Program-made: the position numbers and the translations under genes
Source: Polyangium sp. 15x6
Lineage (GTDB): Bacteria > Myxococcota_A > Polyangia > Polyangiales > Polyangiaceae
Assembly: GCF_029960785.1 (NCBI RefSeq)
Contig: NZ_JASBQE010000050.1
Coordinates: 1-64,000 of the forward strand
Direction: 5' to 3'
Length of the DNA: 64,000 bases
Notes under the pieces: generated by a model
The model's database searches: none
The model's input: only the letters and a program-made list of their open reading frames with translations
Told to the model about the DNA's origin: nothing
Shown: one piece after another, positions 35,905 to 43,817 of the stretch
How positions within the stretch are numbered: position 1 is the stretch's first letter
Layout: each line of letters opens with the position of its first letter

Positions 35905-35935
35905 TTGACCTCAAGTCGACTTGAACTGGCATGGT
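35905..35935 (+). promoter_or_regulatory. MerR-type promoter and operator for the methyltransferase gene
   Basis: TTGACC (-35, 35905-35910) and CATGGT (-10, 35930-35935) are separated by 19 bp, the long spacer typical of MerR-regulated promoters. The perfect palindrome TCAAGTCGACTTGA (35911-35924) fills the spacer and resembles SoxR-type operators. It points to the + strand methyltransferase gene, 41 nt downstream. Confidence 0.6.
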
Positions 35936-35975
35936 GCAGCTCCTGCTTCTCGAAGGCAAGGAAAAGGAGAGGACC

Positions 35976-36833
35976 ATGGATGCAACGCGACATGCGGACA
36001 ACGAGCAGGCGAAGCTTTGGAACGGCCTCGCCGGACGCGCCTGGGTCGATGCCCAGGCGCTGCTCGACCAGATGTTCGAACCGTTCGAGGACCTACTCGT
36101 CGAAGCGGTCTCCGCCGAATCCGGAGGCCGCGTGCTCGACGTCGGCTGCGGCACGGGCACGACGACGCTCGCCGTGGCGCGGAAGCTCGGAGCGAAGGGC
36201 CGCTGCGTCGGCATCGACATCTCGGAGCCGATGATCGCCGCCGCCCGGACCCGCGCCGAACGAGAACACACGCCGCCGAGCTTCGTCCGCGCCGACGCGC
36301 AGAGCCACGCATTCGAGCCTGCGAGCTACGACAACATCATCTCGCGCTTCGGCGTCATGTTCTTCGACGACCCTGTCCGGGCCTTTGCGAACCTGCGACG
36401 CGCCGCGAGGGACGGCGCCGAGCTCCGGTTCATCGCCTGGCGGAGCGCCACGGAAAACCCCTTCATGACGACGGCCGAGCGCGCCGCGGCGCCGCTCTTG
36501 CCGAACCTCCCCGCCCGCCGTCCGGATGCGCCGGGGCAATTCGCCTTCGCGGATCAGCGCCGGGTGCACACCATTCTCGAAGAGAGCGGCTGGGCCGAGA
36601 TCGAGATCCGGCCCATCGATGTCGAATGCATCCTGCCCGAGAAGGAGCTCGTCCGTTACCTGAGCCGGCTCGGTCCCGTTGGCCTGCTCCTTCAACAGTC
36701 GGACGAACGGACGCGCACGCAGGTCATCGAAACGGTCCGCGCCGCCTTTGATCCCTACGTGCACGGAGCCGAAGTCCGCTTCACGGCCGCCTGCTGGAAC
36801 GTCGGCGCCCGAGCGCCGTCTGCTTCCGCCTAA
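35976..36833 (+). CDS. Class I SAM-dependent methyltransferase
   Basis: 285 aa. ATG 35976 is preceded by GGAGAGGACC; an upstream start at 35931 falls in the promoter and is rejected. Motif I is VLDVGCGTGTTTLAVARK, followed by GIDISEPMI and FVRADAQSHAFEP and FGVMFFDDPVRAFANLRR. The group is the UbiE/Methyltransf_11-25 type that often sits next to a MerR regulator. The substrate is unknown. It should be induced through the MerR operator just upstream. Confidence 0.85.
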   Translation: MDATRHADNEQAKLWNGLAGRAWVDAQALLDQMFEPFEDLLVEAVSAESGGRVLDVGCGTGTTTLAVARKLGAKGRCVGIDISEPMIAAARTRAEREHTPPSFVRADAQSHAFEPASYDNIISRFGVMFFDDPVRAFANLRRAARDGAELRFIAWRSATENPFMTTAERAAAPLLPNLPARRPDAPGQFAFADQRRVHTILEESGWAEIEIRPIDVECILPEKELVRYLSRLGPVGLLLQQSDERTRTQVIETVRAAFDPYVHGAEVRFTAACWNVGARAPSASA

Positions 36834-39568
36834 ATATCCTCCGCCTCGCGCGGCGCCGGCGTGCGCGGCAGGGTCACCGTGAACGTCGTCCCCTTGCCGA
36901 GCGCGCTCTTCATTTCGATCGTCCCGTCCATCATCTCCACGAGCCGCTTCGTGATGGAGAGGCCGAGCCCGGTCCCCCCGTATTTGCGGCTCGTCGAGAG
37001 GTCGGCCTGCGTGAAGGGCTGGAAGAGCCGGCTTTGCTGCTCGGGCGACATCCCGATGCCCTCGTCCTCCACGACGAGCCGCACGCAAGGCCGGTTTCCC
37101 GCCTCGTGGAGCGACGCAGAGAGCACGATACGCCCGCCCTTCGTGAACTTGGCCGCGTTGCTGAGCAGGTTGTTCAGCGTCTGCATCACGCGCTTCTTGT
37201 CCGCGACCATTTCGATCGGCTGGGCGGCGCCCTCGACGATCAGCTTGCTGCCATTGCGATCCACCATGGGCTGCACCGTCCCGCGCACCTCTTCGAGGAG
37301 CGCGGCGAGGTCGAACGGCGTGGGATCGAGGACCATCCGGTTCGCCTCGATCTTCGACAGATCGAGCACGTCGTCGACGAGCATCAAGAGCTGCTTGCCC
37401 GCCTGCCGGATCTTGCCGAGGTCGGGGACGATCGCCTTGTACCCGCCCTCGTCGGCCTCCTCCTCGAGCATCTCGCTGTAACCGATGATCGCATTCAGCG
37501 GCGTGCGCAGCTCGTGGCTCATGTTCGCGAGGAACTGGCTCTTCGCATGGTTCGCCGCCTCCGCCGCGCTCGCGAGCGTCTCGGCCTCGGCGCGCGCTTG
37601 TCGGAGCGCGCCCTCCGTCTTTTCGTGCTCCTTGATTTCCTGTTCGAGCTCGACGTTTTGCCGGTCGAGCTCCTCTTCGACGAGCTCGCGGCTCTCCCAC
37701 GAGAGCACGAGCCACCACGCGCCCACGCCGACGAGCACCACGACCGCCGCATAAAGCCCGGTCAGCGTACGCCCGAGCGCGGCGCGCGCCTCGCCGGTCA
37801 CGGCCGAGGCCTGGTGGAACAGGAAAAACACGAGCGCCGCCGCGAACGCCAGGCCCGCATAGACGGCGGCGAAGCGCAAAAGGCGCGAGGCGAGGCGCGG
37901 CGCGAGTTTTCCTTCGAGGAACGTCGCGATGCGCCGGCGGCTCTCGGTCTTCGATTTGCAGGCGTCGTGGCAGCGCCCGTCGAGCGTGCAGCAGAGCGAG
38001 CAGATCGAGCCCTGGTAGACAGGGCAATGGGCCATGTCCTGCGGCTCGTACGAATGCTCGCAGATGCAGCACGGCTCGCTGCCGTGGGCCTTGTCGTTCG
38101 AGAAATGGTCGTTCGTGCGGGCGATGTAATATTTGCCCTTCGTCGCCACCGCGATGAGCGGCGAGAGCACGAACGCGAGGCCGAGGGCGAGGAACGACGA
38201 ATACGCCTTCAGCGCCGGGCCGAAGAGGCCGGTGTAGCAGAGCATGGATACGACCGAGGCCGCGGCCATCGACCCGAAGCCGACCGGGTTCACGTTGTAC
38301 AGGTGCGCCCGCTTGAACTCGATGTACTTTGGAGACAAACCAATCGGTTTGTTCACCACGAGATCGGCGACGATGGCCCCGATCCACGCGATGGCCACGT
38401 TCGAATACAGCGCGAGCACCTTGTCCAGGGTGTGGAAGACCCCGAACATCATGAGGAGCAGCGCGATCGCCACGTTGAACACGAGCCAGACCACCCGGCC
38501 GGGGTGGTTGTGCGAGAGGCGCGAGAAGAAGTTCGACCAGGCGAGCGAGCCCGCGTAGGCGTTCGTCACGTTGATCTTGAGCTGCGAGACGAGCACGAGC
38601 AGGATGCCCGCCCCGATCATCATGTTCCGGCTCGAAAAGACGTATTCGTAGCCGGCCACGTACATCCAGATCGGCTGCAGCGCCTTCTCCACGCTCGTGC
38701 CGTGCCGGATCGCGAGCGTGGCGAGGAACGCGCCCGCGAGCTGCTTGGCGCCCCCGAGCACGATCCAGCCCGGGCCCGCGGCGAGCAGGGCGAACCACCA
38801 GACCTTGCGGTTCGATTTCGTCTTGTCCGGCATGAACCGGAGGTAATCGACCTGCTCGCCGATCTGGACGATGAGCGAGAACGACACGTTCGCGGCGAGC
38901 CCGAACAGGATCGGATCGAAATGGCGGCCGCTCGGGGAATCACCGGCGAAGCTCGTCCAGCCGGCGAGCGCGGAAGGGTCCTTCTCGAAGACGTAGACGA
39001 ACGGCAGGATCATGAGGACCAGCCAGAGCGGCTGGGTCCAGAGCTGGAACCGGTTGATCAGCGTGACGCCGAAGAGGACGAGCGGGATGATGCAGAGCGA
39101 GCTCACGAGATAGCCGGCCGCGAGCGGCATCCCCAGCCAGAGCTCCAGCGCCTGGGCCATGATCGAGGCCTCCAGCGCGAAAAAGATGAACGTGAACGAG
39201 GCGTAAATGAGCGAGGTGATTGTCGAGCCGATGTACCCGAACCCGGCGCCGCGGGTCAAAAGGTCCATGTCGAGGTTGTATTTCGCGGCGTAATACGTGA
39301 TCGGGACGCCGGTCAGGAAGATGATCGCGCTGCAGACGACGATCGCCCAGAAGGAGTTCTGGAACCCGTAATGGACGACGAGCGAGCCACCGATCGCCTC
39401 CAGCGCGAGGAACGAGATGCCCCCGAGCGCGGTGCTCCCGAGCAGGAGCGGGGACCATTTGCGGAAGGACCTCGGCGCGTACCGCAGCGAGTAGTCCTCC
39501 ATCGTCTCGTTGGCGACCCAGCCGTTGTACTCGCGCCGCTCCCGGACGATTTGCCTGACGAGCTGCAT
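36830..39568 (-). CDS. NCS1-type permease fused to a Cys-rich module and a histidine kinase
   Basis: 912 aa. Residues 1-485 form a 12-helix transporter of the NCS1/purine-cytosine permease type (SPLLLGSTALGGISFLALEA; YIGSTITSLIYASFTFIFFALE; NVTNAYAGSLAWSNFF). Residues about 498-535 carry a dense Cys cluster (CCIC, HCPVYQGSICSLCC, GRCHDAC). Two more helices and a coiled coil (about 610-670) lead to HisKA with NMSHELRTPLNAI (His near 683). The ATPase domain follows (NNLLSNAAKF, DEGIGMSPEQ, GGTGLGLSITK). No receiver is fused. The permease part probably senses or transports a small nitrogen compound and signals to the kinase, as proposed for CbrA-like proteins. GGAAG lies before the ATG. It is last in a four-gene operon. 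Confidence 0.88.
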   Translation of the reverse strand: MQLVRQIVRERREYNGWVANETMEDYSLRYAPRSFRKWSPLLLGSTALGGISFLALEAIGGSLVVHYGFQNSFWAIVVCSAIIFLTGVPITYYAAKYNLDMDLLTRGAGFGYIGSTITSLIYASFTFIFFALEASIMAQALELWLGMPLAAGYLVSSLCIIPLVLFGVTLINRFQLWTQPLWLVLMILPFVYVFEKDPSALAGWTSFAGDSPSGRHFDPILFGLAANVSFSLIVQIGEQVDYLRFMPDKTKSNRKVWWFALLAAGPGWIVLGGAKQLAGAFLATLAIRHGTSVEKALQPIWMYVAGYEYVFSSRNMMIGAGILLVLVSQLKINVTNAYAGSLAWSNFFSRLSHNHPGRVVWLVFNVAIALLLMMFGVFHTLDKVLALYSNVAIAWIGAIVADLVVNKPIGLSPKYIEFKRAHLYNVNPVGFGSMAAASVVSMLCYTGLFGPALKAYSSFLALGLAFVLSPLIAVATKGKYYIARTNDHFSNDKAHGSEPCCICEHSYEPQDMAHCPVYQGSICSLCCTLDGRCHDACKSKTESRRRIATFLEGKLAPRLASRLLRFAAVYAGLAFAAALVFFLFHQASAVTGEARAALGRTLTGLYAAVVVLVGVGAWWLVLSWESRELVEEELDRQNVELEQEIKEHEKTEGALRQARAEAETLASAAEAANHAKSQFLANMSHELRTPLNAIIGYSEMLEEEADEGGYKAIVPDLGKIRQAGKQLLMLVDDVLDLSKIEANRMVLDPTPFDLAALLEEVRGTVQPMVDRNGSKLIVEGAAQPIEMVADKKRVMQTLNNLLSNAAKFTKGGRIVLSASLHEAGNRPCVRLVVEDEGIGMSPEQQSRLFQPFTQADLSTSRKYGGTGLGLSITKRLVEMMDGTIEMKSALGKGTTFTVTLPRTPAPREAEDI

Positions 39569-39589
39569 CGTTCTTCCGAAACGGTGGCG

Positions 39590-40567
39590 TCAGCGCGCGC
39601 CCTGGATCTCCGCCAGCATTCCCTGGTAGGCGCGCTCGCGCTCGCGGTGCCGCCGGAGCTCGAGGGCCATGCGGATCCGCGCACGGAGCAGCACCATGTG
39701 GAAGGGCTTCGTCACGTAATCGTCGGCGCCGCGCTCGAGCGCCGAGACCACGCCGTCGAACTCGTCGAGCGCGGAGAGCACGATGATCGGAAAGCGCCCG
39801 AGGCGGCCCTCCGCCCGGAGGACGTCGAGCACCTCGATGCCGCTCCGATCCGGCATGACGAGGTCGAGCAAGACCAGATCGAATTCACGCGTCCGGAGGA
39901 GCTCGAGCGCCGGCTCGCCGCCGTTCGCCTCCTCGACGTCGTGCCCCTTTCGGACGAGCCATTGGCGCAGCACGTCCCGGGTGACGGAGTTGTCGTCGAC
40001 GAGCAAGATACGGCCCCGCTCGGCGGACGGCGCCTCGGAGAGGCGCGCCTCGCTCGCCGGATCCGCGGCCTTCGGCATTCCGCCGATCCTGGGCGCGTGG
40101 GGCAAAAGATCGAGCGCGTAGCCGGCGAGGAGATCGTTCAGCATGACCCCCGCCGCCTGAATGCGGCAAAGCGTGGGGATGAGGGCGTAATGCCCGGCGC
40201 CCTCGGCCGCGGCGACGAGGCGCGCGCAGAGGGGCGCAATGGCCGAGGCGGGCTCGGCGCAGGCGTCGCCGAGATCGCGCACGAGGCGCGGCAACGTGAG
40301 GGCCGACAGATCCCGCAGCGACTCCGCGCCGAGGCGCTCGTTCACGAGCGAAAGCACGGCCGCGCCGGCGCTGCGCAAGGCTTTGAGCTCGGCGCGGATC
40401 TCCTCGGGGCCCTCCAGCGTCTCCAGGAGGTCCTCGCTGTATCCGATCACGGCCGTGAGCGAGGTCCGCAATTCGTGACGAAGGTGCGCGACGAGGCGCC
40501 GCAGCTCCTCCTCGCTCGGCGCGGGACGGCTCGGGGGCGATGTATCGGGGCGATCGGGGTGGCTCAT
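39590..40567 (-). CDS. HisKA-like/receiver protein without ATPase domain
   Basis: 325 aa. The N-terminus has LRHELRTSLTAVIGYSEDLL, a histidine-kinase dimer box with His near 30, but no ATPase domain follows. The middle is helical (IPTLCRIQAAGVMLNDLL). A receiver occupies about 188-310 (ILLVDDNSVTRDVLR; LLDLVMPDRSGIEVLD with phospho-Asp near 236; Lys in VTKPFHMVLL). A short coiled tail ends it. It could act as a phosphorelay intermediate, with the His as a phosphotransfer site for the neighbouring kinase. Its start overlaps the stop of the upstream receiver gene (ATGA), and it lies 22 nt before the fused permease-kinase gene. Confidence 0.8.
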   Translation of the reverse strand: MSHPDRPDTSPPSRPAPSEEELRRLVAHLRHELRTSLTAVIGYSEDLLETLEGPEEIRAELKALRSAGAAVLSLVNERLGAESLRDLSALTLPRLVRDLGDACAEPASAIAPLCARLVAAAEGAGHYALIPTLCRIQAAGVMLNDLLAGYALDLLPHAPRIGGMPKAADPASEARLSEAPSAERGRILLVDDNSVTRDVLRQWLVRKGHDVEEANGGEPALELLRTREFDLVLLDLVMPDRSGIEVLDVLRAEGRLGRFPIIVLSALDEFDGVVSALERGADDYVTKPFHMVLLRARIRMALELRRHRERERAYQGMLAEIQGAR

Positions 40568-40938
40568 GACGCCTTCCTCTCGAGGAGCGCCCGCATCTTT
40601 CCGAGCAAGCGATCGATGTCCACGGGTTTGACATCGTAATCGTCCGCGCCGGCCGCGAAGGCGTGCTCGCGGTCCTCGGCCATGGCGCGCGCGGTGAGCA
40701 CGATGATCGGCACGGCGCGCGTCCGCGCGTCCGCCTTGAGCTTGCGCGTGACCTCCAGGCCGTCGATGTCCGGCAAGGTCATATCCATCAGGACGAGGTC
40801 CGGGATCGCCTCCTCGACCATGCGGATGCCGGTCCCCCCGTCCTCCGCGATCCGCACCGAAAACCCCCGGCGCCCGAGGCGGCGCGCGAGCATGTCGCGA
40901 TTCATTTCGTTGTCCTCGACGAGCAGGATGTCGGGCAT
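40564..40938 (-). CDS. Single-domain response regulator
   Basis: 124 aa from ATG 40938. It is a complete CheY-like receiver: ILLVEDNEMNRDMLARRL (acidic pocket), LVLMDMTLPDIDG with the phospho-Asp near 52, VLTARAMAED with Thr, and DYDVKPVDIDRLL with the conserved Lys. No output domain is present, so it should act by protein contact or as a phosphate shuttle. It sits between the STAS and HisKA-receiver genes in the operon and overlaps the latter by ATGA. Confidence 0.88.
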   Translation of the reverse strand: MPDILLVEDNEMNRDMLARRLGRRGFSVRIAEDGGTGIRMVEEAIPDLVLMDMTLPDIDGLEVTRKLKADARTRAVPIIVLTARAMAEDREHAFAAGADDYDVKPVDIDRLLGKMRALLERKAS

Positions 40939-40961
40939 GGCTTTGACCTCCCTTCGAAGCG

Positions 40962-41666
40962 CTAGGCGCTCTGGCCGGTGGGTTTGGAGAGGCGTCGGAG
41001 CGCGAATTGCAGCGCGGCCTGCAGCTTGCCGAACGAGAGGAGCTCGCCGAGCCCGACGTCGAGCCCGACGAGGGCGCTCGCGACGCGCGGCGAGAGCCCC
41101 GAGAGCAGGCAAGAGGTGCCGAGCAGGCGGGCGGCGCGGCTCATTTTGACGAGGTGATCGGCGGTCTCGGTGTCCATGTCGTCGACGCCGGTGAGGTCGA
41201 GAACGACGAACGTGCTTTGCGTGTCGACGACCGCTTCGAGCAAGCTGCCCATCATGTCGGAGGCCCGACGCGCGTCGAGCCCGCCCACGATGGGCAATAC
41301 GAGGATGTGGTCCCAGACCTGGATGACGGGCGTGAAGAGCGCGCGGATGGTCTCTTGTTGCTCCTCGATCTTGGCGAGCTTGTCGGTGAGCTCCAGCGTC
41401 CGCTCCCGCACCTTTTCTTCGAGCCGTTCGTTGGCCTGACGCAGCGCTTCCCGGGACGACTCGAGCTCCTTCTGGAACGAAGCGAGTTTTTGGTACGCGT
41501 CCGAGAGCGAGTCGTTCACCGATTTCCAGAACGCTTGCTGCTGCTGTGACTCCCGCTGCATTTTTTTGATCTGCCAGAACGCCGTCTCCAGCTCCTTGCC
41601 GGAGAGGATGGCGCCTTCGGGAATCTCGGCTGCTCGGAAAAAATCTTGCGCAGACAATTCGGGCAT
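40962..41666 (-). CDS. RsbR-type STAS-domain protein
   Basis: 234 aa from ATG 41666; ATG 41687 is also possible. Residues about 25-105 form a coiled coil (QKELESSREALRQANERLEEKV). Residues about 115-225 are a STAS domain of the RsbR/stressosome kind: TPVIQVWDHILVLPIVGGLD, FVVLDLTGVDDMDTETADHL and CLLSGLSPRVASALVGL. The Thr in DTETADHL corresponds to the position phosphorylated by RsbT in stressosomes. No rsbS or rsbT gene is in the window. As first gene of the operon it may pass a signal to, or be controlled by, the kinases downstream. Confidence 0.82.
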   Translation of the reverse strand: MPELSAQDFFRAAEIPEGAILSGKELETAFWQIKKMQRESQQQQAFWKSVNDSLSDAYQKLASFQKELESSREALRQANERLEEKVRERTLELTDKLAKIEEQQETIRALFTPVIQVWDHILVLPIVGGLDARRASDMMGSLLEAVVDTQSTFVVLDLTGVDDMDTETADHLVKMSRAARLLGTSCLLSGLSPRVASALVGLDVGLGELLSFGKLQAALQFALRRLSKPTGQSA

Positions 41667-41863
41667 CGCCCCCCGCTCCTCATCCACCCCCTATCCCAGC
41701 GCCGACATTACCAGAGGACCGGCGAGCGACCAAGCCCAGACGGCGTGTTTCATTCCACGATCGATTTTCGCGGAACCACGTATGCGTGTGTGATCCGTAA
41801 TGTCGCCCCGCGCAACCAATCCAGCGCACGAGTGCTGTTCGGACGGAACGCGTCTTCTTTGGC

Positions 41864-41885
41864 GCGCATGGGGCGTCGTATGCGC
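41864..41885. promoter_or_regulatory. Inverted repeat upstream of the STAS operon
   Basis: GCGCAT (41864-41869) and ATGCGC (41880-41885) are separated by 10 nt in the 290-bp gap between the STAS start and the stop of the binding lipoprotein gene. It could be an operator of the operon or a weak terminator. Nothing else in this gap looks coding. Confidence 0.25.
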
Positions 41886-41956
41886 GACGCGCGGATGCCC
41901 CCTCACGGGGGGAGCGACGTCCCGCCCTCGGGCACCGGCGTCCTGTTTTCGATGGA

Positions 41957-42946
41957 TCAGTCTTCGAGCGCGACGAGGTATTCGTCGAGCGGCGGCACCT
42001 TGTCGATGATGCCGAGGTCGAGCAGCTGCTTGCCGAGCGTGTCCCAGCGCTCGCGCGTCATCATCCCGAGCTTCTTCGTTTGCGGGTTCTCGACGAGCGG
42101 CTTCTGCGCCGCGGCCGCCGCGGCGAACGTCTCGGCGTCCATGGTCGTATTGAGCTTTTGCATCACCGCATTCGCGGGGGCCGGGTCGTCGAGGTAGGCG
42201 CGCAAGCCTTCCCGCGAGGCGCGCACGAACGCGCGGACCTTGTCCGGGTTCTCCTTCCAGAGCGCCTTGCGCGTGATGATGACCGTGCCATACGGGTCGA
42301 ATCCCTCGTCGGCGACGAGAAAGACCTTCGGCTCCGCGCCCTTCTTCCGCGCCGCGATCGGCTCCGACGTGATGAAGCATTGCTGGGCGTATTCCTTGTC
42401 CAGCACGAACCGGGCGACGCCGCCGTCGTAAGGAACGACCTTCACCTTGTCGAATCCGTATTTCTTCTTGAGATAAGCGGCGTACGCGGTGCCGGGCTCG
42501 ATCGCGAGGGTGCCGGATTGGAAGACGTCGGCCATGCTCTTCGCGCCGCGCGACGCGTGGACCATGATGGCTTGCGGGAATGTCTGGTACGTGGCGAAGA
42601 CCGGGATCACGTCGGCGCCGCGGGCGCGGGCGATGATGAGCTCGTCCGCGCCGACGACGCCGAAGTCGCTCTGGCCGTTCGCGACCATCTGCAGGACGGG
42701 CACGCCCGCGCCGCCGGGCATGATGTCCACGTCGAGACCGGCGCGCTTGTACGCGCCCGCCTCGCGGGCGGCATAAAACCCTCCGAACTCCGGCTCGGGC
42801 ACCCAGTTGAGCGTGAGCTTGACCTTGCCCGCCGCCGCGCCCCCGCCCTCCGCGGAGCCCTTGCACCCCGCGGCGGTCGCGAGGATCCCGAGCGAGAGCA
42901 AGAGCCAGGTGCGGCGGGGAAGGCGGGAGGGAGGCGCCGTTTTCAT
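41957..42946 (-). CDS. NMT1/THI5-like substrate-binding lipoprotein
   Basis: 329 aa from ATG 42946. A basic leader ends in the lipobox TAAGC. The mature part has LTLNWVPEPEFGGFYAAREAG, an opening typical of the NMT1/THI5-like and SsuA-like family (binding thiamine-precursor pyrimidine or sulfonate-type ligands), then GLDVDIMPGGAG, VNGQSDFGVVGADELI-like motifs and AIEPGTAYAAYLKKKYG. It should deliver a ligand to an ABC importer. No permease or ATPase gene is adjacent, so it is an orphan. A link to thiE at 55 kb is only a guess. Confidence 0.82.
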   Translation of the reverse strand: MKTAPPSRLPRRTWLLLSLGILATAAGCKGSAEGGGAAAGKVKLTLNWVPEPEFGGFYAAREAGAYKRAGLDVDIMPGGAGVPVLQMVANGQSDFGVVGADELIIARARGADVIPVFATYQTFPQAIMVHASRGAKSMADVFQSGTLAIEPGTAYAAYLKKKYGFDKVKVVPYDGGVARFVLDKEYAQQCFITSEPIAARKKGAEPKVFLVADEGFDPYGTVIITRKALWKENPDKVRAFVRASREGLRAYLDDPAPANAVMQKLNTTMDAETFAAAAAAQKPLVENPQTKKLGMMTRERWDTLGKQLLDLGIIDKVPPLDEYLVALED

Positions 42947-42985
42947 ACCGGCGTTGATCTCACAGCCGCGGATGCGCTGCAAGCC

Positions 42986-43537
42986 TCAGCGAACTTGCGC
43001 CCAGAGGAGCGCGAAAAGCTTGCTCCGCGCCGGGGCGTCGAGCTTTCCCTCCGCCGCATATTCGACCCGCCCGTCCTTGCCGACGAGGATCACGCTGCTC
43101 ACGCCGCGCCGCAGGCCATACGCGCTCCGGAATTGGCCATCCCAGTCGCAATAGATCGGCTGCCCGACCTCCACGGCCTTCTTGCGCACGGAGCGCTCGG
43201 CGAAGCCGCGCAGCGGCCAGGAGCGGTAATCGCTCGTGTCGGCAATGGCCACGAACTGGATCTGCTTCGCCTCGGCTTTCGTGTCCGAGAGCTTGTTGAG
43301 CTCGTCCTTGAGCGCCCGGTTTTGCGTCGCCGACTTGCGATCCTCGTAGAGAATGAGCATCGGCTTTTTCCGGGGAAACGCGAGATCCATGACGCGCCCG
43401 TCCGGATCCTCGACCACGACCCGCCGCGCCGATTGCCCCACGCTCGGCAGGGCCAGCGCCGAGCCCGCGGGGATCAGGAGGAGCAGGGAGAGGATCATCA
43501 GGAAGAATCGGAGCTTGCGGACGAACGTCTGTTGCAT
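42986..43537 (-). CDS. Secreted redoxin/YtfJ-like thioredoxin-fold protein
   Basis: 183 aa from ATG 43537 (GAGAAGG upstream). A signal sequence (FFLMILSLLLLIPAGSALA) precedes a thioredoxin-like fold: VVEDPDGRVMDL, KPMLILYEDRKSATQN, FVAIADTSDYRSWP and SVILVGKDGRVEYAAEG. The CxxC motif is absent; only one Cys (IYCDWDG) is left, so a classic disulfide role is unlikely. It resembles YtfJ-type periplasmic proteins of unknown function. The 280-nt region upstream contains a 42-bp tandem repeat. Confidence 0.7.
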   Translation of the reverse strand: MQQTFVRKLRFFLMILSLLLLIPAGSALALPSVGQSARRVVVEDPDGRVMDLAFPRKKPMLILYEDRKSATQNRALKDELNKLSDTKAEAKQIQFVAIADTSDYRSWPLRGFAERSVRKKAVEVGQPIYCDWDGQFRSAYGLRRGVSSVILVGKDGRVEYAAEGKLDAPARSKLFALLWAQVR

Positions 43538-43667
43538 GGACTTGCCTTCTCGCCTCGATCGTCTGGGGGACGCGGGGCGTAGCACCCATGGGTACAGGAG
43601 GCATGCCAAGGCAGGACGCTATCTTCCGAACCGGGGGGATGTGTCTCCAGGGGTCGCCCGCCCGATT

Positions 43668-43793
43668 CCGACGCATCCGGAGCGCCCTCCGGAGCTCTCG
43701 CGCGCCATTCCGACGTGTCCGGATCGTCCTCCGGAGCTCTCGCGCGCCATCCCGACGCGTTCGGATCGTCCTCCGGAGCTCTTGCGCGTCATC
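43668..43793. repeat. Three-unit tandem repeat, 42-bp period
   Basis: Units start at 43668, 43710 and 43752, each exactly 42 bp and opening CCGACG; a partial fourth begins at 43794. The CTCCGGAG palindrome lies in the middle of every unit, and a GCGC(G)CAT end is shared. All three units also read as open frames because 42 is a multiple of 3. It lies upstream of the redoxin gene and just past the stop of the next gene. The sequence is unrelated to the 10902-11157 repeat, although the period is the same. Confidence 0.85.
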
Positions 43794-43817
43794 CCGACGG
43801 GTGGGGACGCTCGTTCT

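Noticed and set aside
37034-40639. 1201-codon + strand frame opposite the permease-kinase operon
   Set aside because: Antisense shadow with extreme Arg/His/Asp content; real domains lie on the - strand.
41691-42197. Open frames between the STAS gene and the binding lipoprotein
   Set aside because: No ribosome site, composition not protein-like, and they run into antisense of the lipoprotein gene.
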